Of a stretch of DNA of 48,357 nt, positions 45,710-48,357 are shown one piece after another. The position numbers and the translations under genes are program-made. The notes beneath the pieces are model-generated. The model searched no databases and was not told where the DNA came from. It saw nothing but the letters and a program-made list of their open reading frames with translations. Origin of the DNA: an uncultured Prevotellaceae bacterium (GTDB lineage: Bacteria > Bacteroidota > Bacteroidia > Bacteroidales > Muribaculaceae); contig UQLZ01000015.1 in NCBI GenBank assembly GCA_900541935.1, positions 1-48,357 on the forward strand, read 5' to 3'. Numbering within the stretch: the first letter of the stretch is position 1; each line of letters begins with the position of its first letter.

Positions 45710-45928
45710 TTATTGACGTATTTTTTGGATTGCATTACGGATGATGTCTTCCGTTTCATTATCACTCATTTCTATCACATCAACCTTTTTGGCATGATAG
45801 GCCTTCAGAATATCTTCACTGAGCCATTCAAAGTCTATCCCTTCAGCTTCGCAAATAGCTTCTATCATTGACAAGTCATCCTTACGGATACCGTAGTGAA
45901 CAAATTTCGGATCTATACCTTTAGCCAT
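45710..45928 (-). CDS. 72-aa acidic protein in the defence operon
   Basis: The product has 72 residues and is acidic, with two predicted helices (DDLSMIEAICEAEGIDFEWLSEDIL; ETEDIIRNAIQKI). It begins MAKGIDPKFVHYGI. I recall small proteins of this kind beside DNA-modification-linked helicases and DndD-like ATPases, but cannot assign a function. Gaps of 5 and 8 bases to its neighbours show it belongs to the operon. It may be an adaptor between the helicase and the ATPase. Confidence 0.7.
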   Translation of the reverse strand: MAKGIDPKFVHYGIRKDDLSMIEAICEAEGIDFEWLSEDILKAYHAKKVDVIEMSDNETEDIIRNAIQKIRQ

Positions 45929-45933
45929 AATCT

Positions 45934-48279
45934 TTATGCGTTTTCAGGATAAAAAGCATCCCAGTTTAACAAATCAGTTGTATTTTCAATGGGTAGTTTG
46001 GAATATAACCAGTTACTTCCATCTTGAATGATAACTCCTCCATAAAGAGGTGTATTTTTAGTTGAATATTCCTGGATATATTGCAACAAGGCATTATGCT
46101 TCTCCGGAGCAGTTACATCACTTCCGGCACTTTTCGTATCGAAAAGATATACATGTCCATTCTTCATACGGATAACAAAATCAACGTAAAATAAAGATTT
46201 TCCGTATGCAATGGCATAATGTTGTTTTCCTTTGTCCCCATTCTTATACCACCAGTCAATCCATTGTGAATATTCTTCCAAATATTTCACAAATTCCTTC
46301 TCCGGATTAGAAGCTTCGTTCAGTTGTACAAATGGCAGCAAAGCATGATTTTTTGCAGTCTCAATATGATTCGTTTCACTATCATAGACTCTTTCTTCCG
46401 GAACTTCCCAGTTGTATTGTTTTAATTCTCTGGCTGCCGCAGATCTTTTCTTAGCCCGCTCTCTTTTACGGGCATATGTTTCTAATGCCGTGTCCAGTAA
46501 ACGGTCAAATTTGGGTCTGTTATCATAATAAAGAACGACCTTCTTGGCATCTGTATCGAAAATTCCAAAATAGTCGGCGAGCATTTCAAGCAGATAGTTG
46601 GCTATTTTATCGGCTCTACCTTTACTTTCAAATTGATGTCCCTTACCGCTTATATATGCCATAAATACACGGTCTATTTCAGATGCTTTACGGGCAAAGC
46701 GAACTTGATCTACTTTCAATATCTGTTCTTCATTCTGGAAGTGTACATCTTTCGGAATCTCCACATTGATTGTCTTGACATCCAAACGAATTGAATTCTT
46801 TACCCGTCTTCTGTTTTCATTTACTAAATCGTCATCACTTTCCGGCAACGGAGTAAATTCATCATTATCATTTCTTAAGGCGGCCAATTCCGCGATAGAA
46901 AACAATCCGGCACCTCTTTCCAGTTTCCAGAATTCATCAGCCACTTCATACAATATTTTCTTGAAGTCTGGCCCCAAATAATTTCGTTCCACATTAGGGC
47001 GTTCTGAATAGTAAGCTGGTAGAGATACATTCTCAAGATTTTCACGTCTGCATGCCGTAATCGTATTTTTCAAGATATAGTCGGAATCGGCTGTGACAAT
47101 CTGAATTTTATCTTTCGCAATGTCGGTATAAACATAACCGATATTAAGCTGTTCTTTCGGATAATGTTTCTGTTCCGGCATTCTCAGAATACGTCCTACG
47201 GTTTGTATCGTAAACTGGTCGCTTTGCAATTTTCTGAAGATCAACAGAACAGCTGCACGAGGGCAGTCCCAACCTAAAGCGATCGCTTCTTTAAATAGCA
47301 ATACTTGTGTCATATTATCGGGACGTTCCAGTCCGGCGAGATTCTCTTTTTCGTTGGCAAGCCATACGGCCAATAATCCATTTTCGGCTGTTATTCCACA
47401 AATGGCTTCCAAATAGGTTTTCACTTGTTCTGCTATAGCCTGATCTTCCGACGTCATGGATTCCTTCACATCGTTGGGCAGCTGGATAAGTAATAGGGGA
47501 TTGATTTTAACACCCAATTCCTGATAAAGTTCTGCCAACTGATTACGTTTTGCCAATGCCGCTTTAATTAGATTCTGATTAAGTGTACGTTCTTCGCTGA
47601 AATCCAGTTCTATATCCGGATTTAGCACGACTTCTTTCTTTATCATTTCAGCCGCAATAACGTCCTGTCGGTAAACTTTTACTTTTTCATCAGGATGAAG
47701 CGTTTTTGGAGTGGCCGAAATACGTAATTCCACTGCCGGATTGATACGTTCCAGCACCGCAGCTGATTTATCGGCAGTCTTTGACCAGAACATATGTTCC
47801 TCATCTATAATGGCAACAATGGGCAAATCGTACTCTTCTTGTGTCCGTCGTGCAATTTCATACAAAGAAGCAAAACTTTCGCTTTCGCGTACCATGACAT
47901 TGCTTTCTTTGTTCACGCTTTCCCAGTTGACAAACAATATTTCTCCGGGTTGTATACCTTCGCTTTGGTCTATCTCGTCAAACATTACAGGCCGAAGTTT
48001 GCGTGTTTCTCCAAAGGCATTCTTTAGGCTGGCATAACTTTGCAGATGAAGTTTCCGAGGAGCGAACCAGATATAGGCAACTTCCTGATAACGGCTGTTA
48101 CCACGTTCATTCAATTCATCGGTTATATTTGCTAAAGTCTGACAAGTCATGACCGTTTTTCCTGCACCGGTTGGCGCTTCAAACACAATTTTATGTCGTT
48201 TTCCACCGAGGTTTAACAGACGGATTGTTTTATCTGTCAGTTCATTGATAGCGTTCTGCTGGTATGGTATATTTTTCAT
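45934..48279 (-). CDS. Type III Res-like helicase-nuclease
   Basis: The 781-residue protein has superfamily 2 helicase motifs: Walker A APTGAGKT (35-42), motif II as IIDEEH (D159-H162), RISATP near 186, and VLLFKEAIALGWDCPRA and QTVGRILRMPEQ (about 325-380), all close to EcoP1-type Res subunits. The C-terminus has a PD-(D/E)xK-like nuclease core, FYVDFVIRMKNG then YLFDTKS (about 705-730). Res normally acts with a Mod methyltransferase; no Mod is in the window. In Dnd systems a Res-like phosphorothioation-linked restriction enzyme is known, and that fits the DndD-like neighbour. It is the first gene of the operon visible here. Confidence 0.88.
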   Translation of the reverse strand: MKNIPYQQNAINELTDKTIRLLNLGGKRHKIVFEAPTGAGKTVMTCQTLANITDELNERGNSRYQEVAYIWFAPRKLHLQSYASLKNAFGETRKLRPVMFDEIDQSEGIQPGEILFVNWESVNKESNVMVRESESFASLYEIARRTQEEYDLPIVAIIDEEHMFWSKTADKSAAVLERINPAVELRISATPKTLHPDEKVKVYRQDVIAAEMIKKEVVLNPDIELDFSEERTLNQNLIKAALAKRNQLAELYQELGVKINPLLLIQLPNDVKESMTSEDQAIAEQVKTYLEAICGITAENGLLAVWLANEKENLAGLERPDNMTQVLLFKEAIALGWDCPRAAVLLIFRKLQSDQFTIQTVGRILRMPEQKHYPKEQLNIGYVYTDIAKDKIQIVTADSDYILKNTITACRRENLENVSLPAYYSERPNVERNYLGPDFKKILYEVADEFWKLERGAGLFSIAELAALRNDNDEFTPLPESDDDLVNENRRRVKNSIRLDVKTINVEIPKDVHFQNEEQILKVDQVRFARKASEIDRVFMAYISGKGHQFESKGRADKIANYLLEMLADYFGIFDTDAKKVVLYYDNRPKFDRLLDTALETYARKRERAKKRSAAARELKQYNWEVPEERVYDSETNHIETAKNHALLPFVQLNEASNPEKEFVKYLEEYSQWIDWWYKNGDKGKQHYAIAYGKSLFYVDFVIRMKNGHVYLFDTKSAGSDVTAPEKHNALLQYIQEYSTKNTPLYGGVIIQDGSNWLYSKLPIENTTDLLNWDAFYPENA

Positions 48280-48292
48280 TATTCCTTTTTTT

Positions 48293-48329
48293 ATTTTAAG
48301 TGTTTGTCTAGTCCTGCCATAGCGTTACA
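48293..48329 (-). repeat. Right copy of the element shared by both window ends
   Basis: On the minus strand this reads TGTAACGCT..AGGACTAG.CAAA..CTTAAAA, matching 31-66 of the plus strand. It lies 14 bases upstream of the start codon of the Res-like gene, in its leader. No upstream reading frame reaches it within the window. Confidence 0.5.
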
Positions 48330-48357
48330 CTAAAAAGTAACAGAAAATGAAAGAGAC

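Noticed and set aside
36379..48279. Calling the operon a standard DndFGH or complete DndBCDE system
   Set aside because: DndB, DndC, DndF and DndG are not visible; only DndD-like and DndE-like parts are, so a specific system name is not justified.
1..48357. CRISPR arrays, tRNA and rRNA genes
   Set aside because: I saw no regularly spaced repeat array, no cloverleaf-like sequence and no rRNA-like conserved stretch.

Overview
The window looks like a chromosomal segment of a low-GC member of the Bacteroidales. The evidence is the housekeeping gene set (bamD followed by rpoZ, the rpsF-rpsR-rplI order, DPP5-like peptidase, pyruvate phosphate dikinase, agmatine deiminase with N-carbamoylputrescine amidase) and repeated Bacteroidetes-type promoters (TAnnTTTG boxes, several with TTTG or TTG about 19-20 bases upstream). 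I cannot fix the genus from sequence alone.

Layout. (1) 1-1650 is a graveyard: a lipoprotein gene that may be an orphan immunity gene, a GC-rich RHS-repeat fragment, an IstB (IS21 family) fragment and a 100-bp MITE-like inverted repeat with IS21-like ends. (2) 1655-8519, minus strand, is an overlapping operon: META-domain lipoprotein, uvrB, ygiQ-type radical SAM, S9 peptidase. (3) 8932-12056 holds a truncated sugar-nucleotide reductase, a DbpA-like helicase, a second degenerate RHS relic and a tyrosine-recombinase relic joined to it head to head. (4) 12265-30143 is mostly core genome: ppdK, a small membrane-protein/vsr cluster, rpoZ, bamD, alaS, merR, agmatine catabolism, ribosomal proteins S6-S18-L9, dsbD, mazG, topB, a Nudix hydrolase and a FeoB-associated small protein. 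(5) 30925-48357 is a defence island: a 702-aa unknown protein, AbiEi/AbiEii, AbiH, an IS256 remnant, a DUF262+HEPN pair, and a tight seven-gene minus-strand operon.

The seven-gene operon is the most interesting part. In transcription order it encodes a type III Res-like helicase-nuclease, a 72-aa acidic protein, a DndD-like SMC-type ATPase, a HerA-like ATPase whose N-terminus resembles DndE, a two-helix membrane/coiled-coil protein, a GmrSD/SspE-like DUF262-DUF1524 nuclease (split by one base) and an FRG-domain protein. It resembles DNA phosphorothioation (Dnd/Ssp) systems but shows no DndC, DndB, SspB or methyltransferase inside the window. It is therefore either the downstream half of an unusual Dnd-type system or a Dnd-derived system that works without that chemistry.

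Three genes (rpsF, a PH-domain membrane protein, the GmrSD gene) each appear broken by the loss of one base in or next to a homopolymer. Because rpsF is essential, base-calling error is likely, and the other two genes are probably intact in the organism.
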